A program made the position numbers and the translations under genes. Of a stretch of DNA of 64,000 nt, positions 35,755 to 43,826 are shown piece by piece. The notes under the pieces are model-generated. The model worked only from the letters and a program-made list of their open reading frames with translations. It was not told the origin of the DNA and searched no databases. The stretch is from Flavobacterium croceum DSM 17960 (GTDB lineage: Bacteria > Bacteroidota > Bacteroidia > Flavobacteriales > Flavobacteriaceae): positions 62,001 to 126,000 of the forward strand of contig NZ_PQNY01000007.1 of the NCBI RefSeq assembly GCF_002917885.1, written 5' to 3'. How positions within the stretch are numbered: position 1 is the first letter of the stretch; every line of letters begins with the position of its first letter.

Positions 35755-36792
35755 ATGAAATATACAACTCTACCCAACACAAAAATAGCTATATCAAAAG
35801 CTTGTTTAGGCACAATGACTTTTGGTAATCAAAATACAGAAAAAGAAGCTCATCTTCAATTGGATTACGCCTTAGAAAGAGGAATTAATTTTATCGATAC
35901 AGCCGAAATGTATCCTATAGGCGGGAATGAAACTATTTTTGGAAACACTGAGCGCTATATAGGTTCTTGGGTATCCAAAAACAAATCGAAACGCGACAGT
36001 TTTGTATTGGCTACAAAAATAGCAGGGCCTAATAGAGGTATGGACTACATTAGAAAACCTTTGGATTTTTCTAAGAAAAGTATACACGAAGCAGTAAATC
36101 TCAGTCTTAAAAATCTTCAAACAGATTATATAGACTTATACCAAATGCATTGGCCAGAGCGTGTAATGAATATGTTTGGCAAAAGAGGTTTAACCGAAAT
36201 AGATACGCATTGGAAAGAGAATTTTCTGGAAGTTCTCTATATTTTTGATGGATTGATAAAAGAAGGAAAGATAAAACACATTGGTGTTTCTAATGAAAAC
36301 CCTTACGGCGTTATGAAATTTTTGAATGAAAGCGAAAAACACAATTTACCTAGAATTGTAAGCATTCAAAATCCATATTCTTTGCTAAACAGGTTGTTTG
36401 AAGTAGGCTTATCTGAACTTTGTTATCGAGAAAATGTAGGTTTACTCGCCTACTCGCCTTTAGCTTTTGGTTTTCTCTCTGGAAAATATTTAAAAGGTTA
36501 TCCAGAAAACTCTAGAATGACATTATTTCCACATTTTACTCGATATACCAACGAAAATTGTTTTAAAGCGACACGTTTGTATTTAGAATTGGCAAATGCA
36601 GTAAATTTAACACCAACGCAATTAGCTATTGCATTTGTAAATCAGCAACAATTTGTAACAGCAACAATTATTGGTGCTACAACCATGCAACAGTTGGAAG
36701 AAAACATCAATGCTTTTACGATAAATTTAAGTTCTGAAATTATTTTAGAAATTAACAAAATTCAAGAACAAATACCCAATCCTGCACCGTAA
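35755..36792 (+). CDS. Aldo/keto reductase (Tas/YajO-like)
   Basis: A 345-residue NADPH-dependent oxidoreductase with a TIM barrel. The AKR catalytic tetrad is D48, Y53, K88 and H132 (NFIDTAEMY, ATKIAG, QMHWPER). KHIGVSNEN and TIIGATTMQQLEENI form the cofactor region. It resembles E. coli Tas and other AKR11/12-type proteins; the substrate is unknown. It sits 5 nt before yraN. Confidence 0.93.
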   Translation: MKYTTLPNTKIAISKACLGTMTFGNQNTEKEAHLQLDYALERGINFIDTAEMYPIGGNETIFGNTERYIGSWVSKNKSKRDSFVLATKIAGPNRGMDYIRKPLDFSKKSIHEAVNLSLKNLQTDYIDLYQMHWPERVMNMFGKRGLTEIDTHWKENFLEVLYIFDGLIKEGKIKHIGVSNENPYGVMKFLNESEKHNLPRIVSIQNPYSLLNRLFEVGLSELCYRENVGLLAYSPLAFGFLSGKYLKGYPENSRMTLFPHFTRYTNENCFKATRLYLELANAVNLTPTQLAIAFVNQQQFVTATIIGATTMQQLEENINAFTINLSSEIILEINKIQEQIPNPAP

Positions 36793-36797
36793 TTACT

Positions 36798-37157
36798 ATG
36801 GCAGAGCACAACGAATTAGGTAAATACGGCGAAGAGTTAGCAAAAGATTTTCTACAAAAAAACGGCTATATCATTCTAGAAACTAATTGGATTTTTCAAA
36901 AAGCTGAAGTAGATATTATAGCACAAAAAGAAAATATTTTGATAGCTGTAGAAGTTAAAACTCGCTCGTCTATAGATTTTGGACTTCCACAAGATTTTGT
37001 AAAATCAAAAAAAATACAATTGGTAACCAAAGCCATCAACGAATACATTCAACAAAAAAATCTTGATCTAAGTGTACGATTTGATATTGTTTCAGTTTAT
37101 AAAAACAACAATAAATATGATTTAGAGCACATTGAAGATGCTTTTTATTTTTTTTAG
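36798..37157 (+). CDS. YraN family (UPF0102) endonuclease-like protein
   Basis: A 119-residue protein with a PD-(D/E)xK-like nuclease core: GKYGEELAKDFL, then EVDIIAQKENILIAVEVKTR. The family is nearly universal in bacteria, probably linked to recombination, but poorly understood. Standard length. Confidence 0.92.
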   Translation: MAEHNELGKYGEELAKDFLQKNGYIILETNWIFQKAEVDIIAQKENILIAVEVKTRSSIDFGLPQDFVKSKKIQLVTKAINEYIQQKNLDLSVRFDIVSVYKNNNKYDLEHIEDAFYFF

Positions 37158-37201
37158 AAACAAATCTCTATATTTACATTAACTAACAAACTAACTAAAC
37201 C

Positions 37202-39397
37202 ATGAAAAGATTAACCGTTTTATGTTTTATTATACTGAGTTTTATAGCTTTTTCTCAAAACGAAATAGGGAAAAATGTTCAAAAACTAGATGCTAAACAT
37301 ACAAATTATAATTTGTATACATTATTTACAAATTCTAAAAAATCTCAAAATGCCACAGTAAACAAAGTAGTCGAGAATGCCACAACGGCAACTATTAACC
37401 CTGTAGTATTGCAACAAATACAAACGCTTCAACCCGAACATATTTTATTGGAAATTCCTTACAATAACACTCAAATTGAGGTTAAATTATATAAAGTAAA
37501 TTTATTTACCAACGATTTTCAAATAGATACTAATATACGAACCAATATTTCATATAAAAAGGGAGTCTATTATAGAGGAATTATTAACAACGATTATACT
37601 TCGGTAGCAAGCTTTAATTTTTTTGAAAACGACTGCAACGGTATACTATCTGGAGATGTTTACAGCAATGTAGTTATAGGCAAATTAGACGTAAAAAATA
37701 ACTCATCTGAATATATTATTTACGAAGATCATAATTTTAAAGTAACCCCAAATTTAAAATGCGCTACTAAAGATGACCAATCAAGTGTTTCTTCAGAAAA
37801 TGATTTAGCAAATCATAAAAGCACAAATACTACAAGATGTGTTACCATGTATTTTGAAATAGATTACAATATATATCTGCAAAACGGTAGTGACACAACC
37901 AATACAACCAACTGGATGACATCTGTTTTTAATAACGTGCAAACGCTTTACAACAACGATACAATAAACATAGCATTAAAATCTATGTATATTTGGACTA
38001 CACAAGATCCTTATGAAGGCGCAGGCACATCTTCTAGTGATTATTTATTTTTGTTTAATGCTACCCGACCTGTATTTAATGGTGATGTAGGACAACTCGT
38101 AGGTATAGATAGTGGCGGTTTAGGTGGTGTAGCAGTTACTATAAATGGGCTTTGTTCTACAAATAATTTTAGCTATTCTGATGTTGATATTAGTTACAAC
38201 ACAGTACCAACCTATTCATGGACAGTTCAAGTTATTACACACGAATTTGGCCATTTACTAGGTTCGCCTCACACCCATGCGTGTGTTTGGAACGGAAACA
38301 ATACAGCAATAGACAATTGTGCGCCACAAGCTCTTGGCTCTAGTTGGGAGGGAGGAAGTTGTATGACATCTCCTCCTACTTTACCTACAAGTACTCAAAA
38401 AGGAACTATTATGAGCTATTGCCATTTATTATCATCTATTGGAATCAAATTTTCAAATGGCTTTGGAACACAACCTAAAAATAGAATAATCAGCAAAGTA
38501 AATACAGCAACATGTTTAAGTACAGATTGTATTAACACTTGTATTAATACTGTAGAAGATGTTTCGGTTGGTAATGTTACTTCGTCTACCGCGGTTATAA
38601 ATTGGATAGATTCAAACTCAAGTTCTTGGCAAATAGCTGTATATCCTTACGGACAAAATGCTACTACTTGGAGCAATGCTAGTACAAATAGTTTCAATGC
38701 TGTGGGTTTAAATCCTAATACATACTATGTAGCTTCAGTAAGACCTCTTTGTTCAAATACTACAGCTATTCCTTACGCAAGAAACTTTGTTTTTGTTACA
38801 CCAGGAGATTTTTGTGGAGGTTTAAATTTTTATGATACAGGCGGTGTAAATAATAATTATGCTGATATGGAAACGGTAACTCGCATCATGATACCTAATG
38901 TTCCTAACAATCTAATAAAAATTACTTTTACTGCTTTTGATTTTGAGCAAGACTATGATTATTTGTATTTATATGATGGAAACTCTGTAAGCGCTCCCGA
39001 AATAGGCTCTTTTACAGGAAATACAATTCCTGGAACGTATACATCTACAGCTCCAGATGGAAGCATGACACTTAAATATGTTACCGACCAAGCTGTAAAT
39101 AACGCTGGTTTTGAAGCTTTTATAACTTGTACTCCAAATCTTTCAAATCAAAATTTTTCAGAATATATAGATTTTACATATTATCCAAATCCTGTAAAAA
39201 ATACAATCACATTACACTCGGGTACAAAACCGTTTACAACTGTAACCATTTACAATATAACAGGGCAACTACTTTATACAAGTACCAAAAATCAATTGGA
39301 TTCTCAAATAGACATATCTAGTTACGCCAGCGGAACTTATTTTTTCAAGGTTGATTTTGGTGAAAAACAAGTACATTTTAAAATAGTAAAAGAGTAA
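37202..39397 (+). CDS. Secreted metzincin protease (M12B-like) with T9SS sorting domain
   Basis: A 731-residue extracellular zinc protease. Signal peptide 1-18 (ends AFSQ), a propeptide-like N-terminal region (to about 205), and a catalytic domain with zinc motif HEFGHLLGSPH (H347, E348, H351, H357) and Met-turn IMSYCH (M404). Next come an Fn3-like domain (about 450-535, SSTAVINW...LNPNTYY), a CUB-like domain (about 540-645), and a C-terminal type A T9SS sorting domain starting YYPNPVKNTITLHS and ending FKIVKE. It is exported by Sec, then crosses the outer membrane by T9SS. The third zinc ligand is followed by Thr rather than the Asp of true adamalysins. Confidence 0.92.
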   Translation: MKRLTVLCFIILSFIAFSQNEIGKNVQKLDAKHTNYNLYTLFTNSKKSQNATVNKVVENATTATINPVVLQQIQTLQPEHILLEIPYNNTQIEVKLYKVNLFTNDFQIDTNIRTNISYKKGVYYRGIINNDYTSVASFNFFENDCNGILSGDVYSNVVIGKLDVKNNSSEYIIYEDHNFKVTPNLKCATKDDQSSVSSENDLANHKSTNTTRCVTMYFEIDYNIYLQNGSDTTNTTNWMTSVFNNVQTLYNNDTINIALKSMYIWTTQDPYEGAGTSSSDYLFLFNATRPVFNGDVGQLVGIDSGGLGGVAVTINGLCSTNNFSYSDVDISYNTVPTYSWTVQVITHEFGHLLGSPHTHACVWNGNNTAIDNCAPQALGSSWEGGSCMTSPPTLPTSTQKGTIMSYCHLLSSIGIKFSNGFGTQPKNRIISKVNTATCLSTDCINTCINTVEDVSVGNVTSSTAVINWIDSNSSSWQIAVYPYGQNATTWSNASTNSFNAVGLNPNTYYVASVRPLCSNTTAIPYARNFVFVTPGDFCGGLNFYDTGGVNNNYADMETVTRIMIPNVPNNLIKITFTAFDFEQDYDYLYLYDGNSVSAPEIGSFTGNTIPGTYTSTAPDGSMTLKYVTDQAVNNAGFEAFITCTPNLSNQNFSEYIDFTYYPNPVKNTITLHSGTKPFTTVTIYNITGQLLYTSTKNQLDSQIDISSYASGTYFFKVDFGEKQVHFKIVKE

Positions 39398-39420
39398 CCT
39401 TGTATAGCTTCAAAAAACAA

Positions 39421-39450
39421 AAAAAGATTTCTAAATAGAAATCTTTTTTT
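39421..39450. terminator. Bidirectional terminator between the metzincin and acyltransferase genes
   Basis: A 12-bp stem AAAAAGATTTCT / AGAAATCTTTTT with a 4-nt loop and T-run. The stop codon of the minus-strand acyltransferase lies inside it. Confidence 0.88.
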
Positions 39451-40189
39451 GTTTTTCTTCATCTAGAAGTAAATCATTGAGTATAACAGATCTTGCTCGC
39501 TCTTTTAATGCTTTTTTAGCATCTTGATCGTGTAGAGCGGTTTCTATAAATGAATGAATTTTAACACGCATAACGCCCATACTTCCACTAAAAAAAGTAT
39601 AAGACAAACGCTTTTTATTATCATAAAACGTAATAGGCACTATAGGTATTTGATGCTCTATAGCCAAACGAAAAGCGCCGTCTTTAAATTCATCCAAAAT
39701 AACAGACTCATCAGGAACACCACCTTCAGGAAAAATACAAATGCTTAAGCCTTGCTTAAGCCTTCTTTGAGCTTGTTCATACACTTCATACCTGCTTTTT
39801 TGATTGGTGCGATCTACCAAAATACTGGTTCGTTTATAAAAAAAACCAAATAATGGAATGTTTGCCAATTCTTTTTTACCTACAAAAACAAATGGATTTT
39901 TAACTACGGCAAGCATCAGCATAATATCAGTCATACTTGTGTGATTGGCAATTAGCATGTAGCTTTTATGAATATCAAGCTCTTGTTCTTTTTGCACAAC
40001 ATAATAAAACCCCATACCATATAAAATGAATTTTGCCCATATTCTTGCTATTTTAAAAAAATAGGGATACCAACTTTCTTTTAAGATAGAAAGTAGTAAA
40101 AGAGGGAAAAACAAAACAATAGGAGCCGCTACAAGTATATAAAACCATATACGCCACAACAACCATAAAGGATATTTTAAAAATTTCAT
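39431..40189 (-). CDS. plsC: 1-acyl-sn-glycerol-3-phosphate acyltransferase
   Basis: A 252-residue membrane acyltransferase making phosphatidic acid from lysophosphatidic acid. An N-terminal membrane segment (about 8-35) is followed by the PlsC motifs NHTSMTD (H83, D88) and FPEGG (153-157). I use the ATG at 40189 (MKFLKYPLWLLWRIWF), the common family start; a frame to 40240 adds an unlikely 17 residues. Monocistronic. Confidence 0.9.
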   Translation of the reverse strand: MKFLKYPLWLLWRIWFYILVAAPIVLFFPLLLLSILKESWYPYFFKIARIWAKFILYGMGFYYVVQKEQELDIHKSYMLIANHTSMTDIMLMLAVVKNPFVFVGKKELANIPLFGFFYKRTSILVDRTNQKSRYEVYEQAQRRLKQGLSICIFPEGGVPDESVILDEFKDGAFRLAIEHQIPIVPITFYDNKKRLSYTFFSGSMGVMRVKIHSFIETALHDQDAKKALKERARSVILNDLLLDEEKQKKISI

Positions 40190-40327
40190 TACTATTTGGG
40201 TTAGATACATAAAAAAGACATTCAGATATGTCGTTTTCATTTTTTCAAAAGTAACGCTTTTTTAGCTAAAATAATATTTTCAAAGGTTACATCGGTCAAT
40301 AGGTTTTAAACTCAAACCAAAATAAAT

Positions 40328-40335
40328 TACCTTTG
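40328..40335 (+). promoter_or_regulatory. Promoter -7 element for trpS (TACCTTTG)
   Basis: Exact TAnnTTTG followed by C, only 15 nt before the trpS ATG, implying a leader of roughly 8-10 nt. Confidence 0.6.
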
Positions 40336-40350
40336 CAAAAAATAAAAACT

Positions 40351-41319
40351 ATGGCAAAAATACTTACAGGTGTACAAAGCACTGGAACTCCTCATTTAGG
40401 AAACTTATTAGGAGCCATATTACCTGCAATAGAACTTTCTAAAAACCCTGAAAATCAATCGTTTTTATTTATTGCCGATTTACATTCGATAACTCAAATA
40501 AAAAACGGGGCAGAACTTCGCCAAAACACCTATAGCACAGCCGCAGTTTGGTTGGCTTGCGGACTAGATATAAACCAAGTTGTATTTTATCGCCAAAGCG
40601 ATGTGGCGCAAACCGCAGAGCTATCGTGGTATTTAAGTTGTTTCTTTCCGTTTCAACGCCTTACTTTAGCGCATTCATTTAAAGATAAAGCCGATAGACT
40701 AGAAGATGTAAATGCTGGTTTATTTACTTATCCAATGCTTATGGCTGCCGATATTTTATTGTATGATGCCGAGATTGTACCCGTAGGAAAAGACCAATTG
40801 CAACATTTGGAAATAACTCGAGATGTAGCTTCAAGATTTAACCATCAAATGGGAGAAACCTTTGTATTGCCCGATGCTAAAGTACAAGAAGACACTATGT
40901 ATATACCAGGTACTGATGGCCAAAAAATGAGTAAATCTCGTGGTAATATTATTAACATATTTTTGGAAGATAAACCTTTGCGCAAGCAAGTAATGAGTAT
41001 AGAAACCGATAGCACACCACTAGAAGAACCCAAAAACCCAGATACTTGCAAAGTTTTTGCACTATACAAACTATTGGCAACCATACAGCAAACCGAAGAA
41101 TTGAGAGCGAAATACTTAGCTGGAAATTATGGGTATGGTCATGCTAAACAAGAGTTGTTTGACTTAATAATAACCCGATTTAAAACCGAAAGAGAAAAAT
41201 ATAATTATTACATGAATAATTTAGCAGAGGTAGACGAAATTCTTAAACAAGGTGCTCAAAAAGCTTCTCTAATAGCCGATGGTGTTTTACAAAGAGTAAG
41301 ACAAAAACTAGGCTACTAA
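40351..41319 (+). CDS. trpS: Tryptophanyl-tRNA synthetase
   Basis: A 322-residue class I synthetase. The HIGH-type motif is TGTPHLGNLLG (11-21) and KMSKS is exact (192-196, GQKMSKSRGN). An in-frame upstream TTG at 40333 lies within the -7 element, so the ATG at 40351 (MAKILTGVQS) is the start. It converges with dprA with 9 nt between stops and no terminator hairpin visible. Confidence 0.97.
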   Translation: MAKILTGVQSTGTPHLGNLLGAILPAIELSKNPENQSFLFIADLHSITQIKNGAELRQNTYSTAAVWLACGLDINQVVFYRQSDVAQTAELSWYLSCFFPFQRLTLAHSFKDKADRLEDVNAGLFTYPMLMAADILLYDAEIVPVGKDQLQHLEITRDVASRFNHQMGETFVLPDAKVQEDTMYIPGTDGQKMSKSRGNIINIFLEDKPLRKQVMSIETDSTPLEEPKNPDTCKVFALYKLLATIQQTEELRAKYLAGNYGYGHAKQELFDLIITRFKTEREKYNYYMNNLAEVDEILKQGAQKASLIADGVLQRVRQKLGY

Positions 41320-41328
41320 ATTTAGATT

Positions 41329-42438
41329 TTATATTGCCTCAAAGAGTTTTCCGGGTAATGGTTTTATTACGCCTTTGAGTTCCATAGTAAGTAATATAGA
41401 TGATATTTTAAAGATAGGCATCTCACAATCAAGAGCAATTACATCGAGTAATTGCTTTCCGTTTTTTTGTAGATATTCATAGATTTTTTGTTCATCGCTA
41501 CTCAACTCTACAAACAACTGTTTTTGAATAACTTTTTTATTCTCTACAACGGCGTCATGTTCCCAATTAAGAATATAAACCATGTCTGAAGCAGAAGTAA
41601 TCAAATGTGCTTGTTGCGTTTTAATAAGCATATTACAACCTTGGCTGTATTTGTCTGTACTTCTTCCAGGTACTGCAAAAACATCTCTGTTGTAGTCGTT
41701 TGCTATCGCAGCGGTAATGAGTGAGCCACCTTTGTCGGCACTTTCTATTACTAAAGTAGCTTCGGCAATACCTGCTACAATACGATTTCTTTTTACAAAA
41801 TTTTCTTTATCAGGATTAGTATTACTCCAAAATTCGGTAATAAAACCACCATTCTGTTCCATCTTAGAAACATACTTTTTGTGTGTTTTTGGATATATTT
41901 GATTAAGTCCGTGAGCCAATACACCAATTGTTTGCAATCCAAAATCCATGGCGCATTGATGAGCCCAAATATCTACACCATAGGCAAATCCTGAAACGAT
42001 AATTGGTTTATAAGGTGCAATATCGGCAATGAAATTTTTACAAAAATCAATGCCATAACTTGTAATTTGCCGAGTACCTACAATGCTTATTATTTTTTGA
42101 TTTTGCCAATCTATAGTGCCTGTATAAAACAATAAAACGGGGGCATCTATGCAGTGTTTTAATTTTTCGGGGTAGTCATCATCAAAAAAGTAACTTACTT
42201 GTATGTTTTCAGAGGTAATATATTCTAATTCTTTTTGAGCAAGATGAAAAACATGTTTGTTGGCAAGGTTTTTTATCAATATAGTACCAACACCATCAAT
42301 TTTTTTTAATTGTTCTGCAGAACATTGAAATACTTCTTGGGCAGAACCACAGTGCGATATTAATTTCTTGGCCATAATATCGCCAATGCCTTCTATTTTT
42401 AATAATGCTAGGGTATAATATAATGCTTCTTGTTTCAT
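41329..42438 (-). CDS. dprA: DNA-processing protein DprA
   Basis: A 369-residue protein that loads RecA on single-stranded DNA during natural transformation. N-terminal HhH/SAM-like region (IEGIGDIMAKKLISHCGSA, DGVGTILIKNLA), then the Rossmann DprA core (IVGTRQITSYG, VSGFAYGVDIWAH, FVKRNRIVAGIA, ADKGGSLITA) and a winged-helix C-terminus. I start at the ATG at 42438 (MKQEALYYTLALLKIEGIG), as the upstream extension is atypical. Divergent from the SPOR gene. Confidence 0.95.
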   Translation of the reverse strand: MKQEALYYTLALLKIEGIGDIMAKKLISHCGSAQEVFQCSAEQLKKIDGVGTILIKNLANKHVFHLAQKELEYITSENIQVSYFFDDDYPEKLKHCIDAPVLLFYTGTIDWQNQKIISIVGTRQITSYGIDFCKNFIADIAPYKPIIVSGFAYGVDIWAHQCAMDFGLQTIGVLAHGLNQIYPKTHKKYVSKMEQNGGFITEFWSNTNPDKENFVKRNRIVAGIAEATLVIESADKGGSLITAAIANDYNRDVFAVPGRSTDKYSQGCNMLIKTQQAHLITSASDMVYILNWEHDAVVENKKVIQKQLFVELSSDEQKIYEYLQKNGKQLLDVIALDCEMPIFKISSILLTMELKGVIKPLPGKLFEAI

Positions 42439-42498
42439 GGTAGATAAAATTACTTGTGCAAAATAGGTTAAAAAAATCATTACTAAAAAAATATATAG

Positions 42499-42506
42499 TA
42501 TATTTG
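42499..42506 (+). promoter_or_regulatory. Promoter -7 element for the HU-CCDC81/SPOR gene (TATATTTG)
   Basis: Exact TAnnTTTG, 34 nt before the ATG at 42541. Confidence 0.55.
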
Positions 42507-42540
42507 GTTTCCAAATTATAACCTACATAAATCATTCGCC

Positions 42541-43677
42541 ATGAAATTAGAGGAACACATCTCGCAATTGCTCTACAGATATCAATGTGTAACCATACCA
42601 GGGTTTGGTGCTTTTTTAACCGAAGTAAAATCGGCACAAGTACACCAAGAGTCTCATGCGTTTTATCCACCCAAAAAAGTAATTTCTTTTAATGCGTATT
42701 TAAAAAACAATGATGGCTTGTTGGCCAATTATATATCGTTGTCTGAAAGAATTTCTTATGAAGTAGCCATTGCAAAAATTGAAAATGAAGTATTCAATTG
42801 GAAACAAACTTTGTATCAAAAAGGCGTATTATACTTAAAAAACATAGGAGAAATATCTTTAAATAGCGAACAAAATTTAGTGTTTGAACCTTCGGAACAA
42901 GTAAATTATCAAACTGAATCTTTTGGTCTTACTTCTTATGTTTCACCTACTATACAACGAAAAGAAACTATTTATGTAGAAGAAGAAATACCTGCTGAAT
43001 CTATTGTGCTTACTCCAGTACAAAAACCTATTGAAAAGCAAGAAGCACCTAGCACTTCAGTGTCAAATACAATCAATAGTAAAACTACAGTTACAGAAAA
43101 CGTTACAGAAAAAGACGAATCAGACACGAATGCATGGCTTAAATACGCGGCCTTGTTTTTACTAGGAGGAGGACTTATCTACGCTAGTATTTATTATGGA
43201 AATAATTATTATAATACCAAAGCGCAACAAGAAACCGTAGCCGTAAAAAACAAAGTAAAGCAACAAGTAGATCAAAAAATACAAGAAGCTACATTTGCAG
43301 TAGAAAACCCTTTGCCAACAACTACGCTAGCAGTAGATAAAGATGCTACAGTAACTAATGCTGAGACCAAAACTGAGACCAAAACAAAATCTACTACTAA
43401 TACAAAAGATAAACCTGTTTCTACACCATTAAATAATGCAAAAGAGTATTCGTATCATGTAGTAGCGGGTGCTTTTAAAAATGAGCAAAACGCCGAAAAA
43501 GAATTGCAAAATTTAATAAAAAAAGGATTTCCTGCTAGAAAATCAATCTCAAAACGCAATGGGTTATATCCTGTATTTTATGGTAGTTATTCTAGTCAAT
43601 CAGAAGCCGAAAAAGCACTTTCTACCATAAAGAATACCGAAAACAAAGAGGCTTGGATTCTACATCAAACTTTGTAA
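42541..43677 (+). CDS. HU-CCDC81 and SPOR domain membrane protein
   Basis: A 378-residue inner-membrane protein. Two N-terminal HU-like CCDC81 domains (about 1-60 and 60-125; CVTIPGFGAFLT, YLKNIGEISL) face the cytoplasm. A disordered linker, one TM helix (about 200-222, KYAALFLLGGGLIYAS), a Thr/Lys-rich periplasmic linker and a C-terminal SPOR domain (about 305-378, YHVVAGAFKNEQNAE) follow. SPOR domains bind denuded septal peptidoglycan, so a division-site role is likely, possibly with the HU-like part touching DNA. A perfect 12-bp tandem duplication (43361-43384) encodes ETKTETKT in the linker. Confidence 0.9.
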   Translation: MKLEEHISQLLYRYQCVTIPGFGAFLTEVKSAQVHQESHAFYPPKKVISFNAYLKNNDGLLANYISLSERISYEVAIAKIENEVFNWKQTLYQKGVLYLKNIGEISLNSEQNLVFEPSEQVNYQTESFGLTSYVSPTIQRKETIYVEEEIPAESIVLTPVQKPIEKQEAPSTSVSNTINSKTTVTENVTEKDESDTNAWLKYAALFLLGGGLIYASIYYGNNYYNTKAQQETVAVKNKVKQQVDQKIQEATFAVENPLPTTTLAVDKDATVTNAETKTETKTKSTTNTKDKPVSTPLNNAKEYSYHVVAGAFKNEQNAEKELQNLIKKGFPARKSISKRNGLYPVFYGSYSSQSEAEKALSTIKNTENKEAWILHQTL

Positions 43678-43707
43678 AACACTTTATTTTTAAAGAAAAT
43701 ATTCATT

Positions 43708-43770
43708 AATATTAGAGCCTGCTTTAAATTAAATAAAATAAAATTTAAACAGGCTCTAATATTTTTTTTT
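43708..43770 (+). terminator. Long terminator hairpin after the SPOR gene
   Basis: A 22-bp stem with one bulged C: outer arms AATATTAGAGCCTG / CAGGCTCTAATATT, inner arms TTTAAATT / AATTTAAA, about 11-nt loop, then nine T. It is unusually long for a terminator. Confidence 0.88.
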
Positions 43771-43800
43771 AAAAATAAATATTGGTTTTTAAAAATCTAT

Positions 43801-43808
43801 TATATTTG
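43801..43808 (+). promoter_or_regulatory. Promoter -7 element for the M43 protease (TATATTTG)
   Basis: Exact TAnnTTTG, 18 nt before the ATG; a TTG lies 16 nt upstream (43782-43784). Confidence 0.6.
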
Positions 43809-43826
43809 GGGAAAATTTAAGATTCA

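Noticed and set aside
42833..43385. Tandem 12-bp duplication in the SPOR gene as a mobile or CRISPR-like repeat
   Set aside because: Only two copies (43361-43384), in frame, in a low-complexity linker; simple replication slippage explains it.
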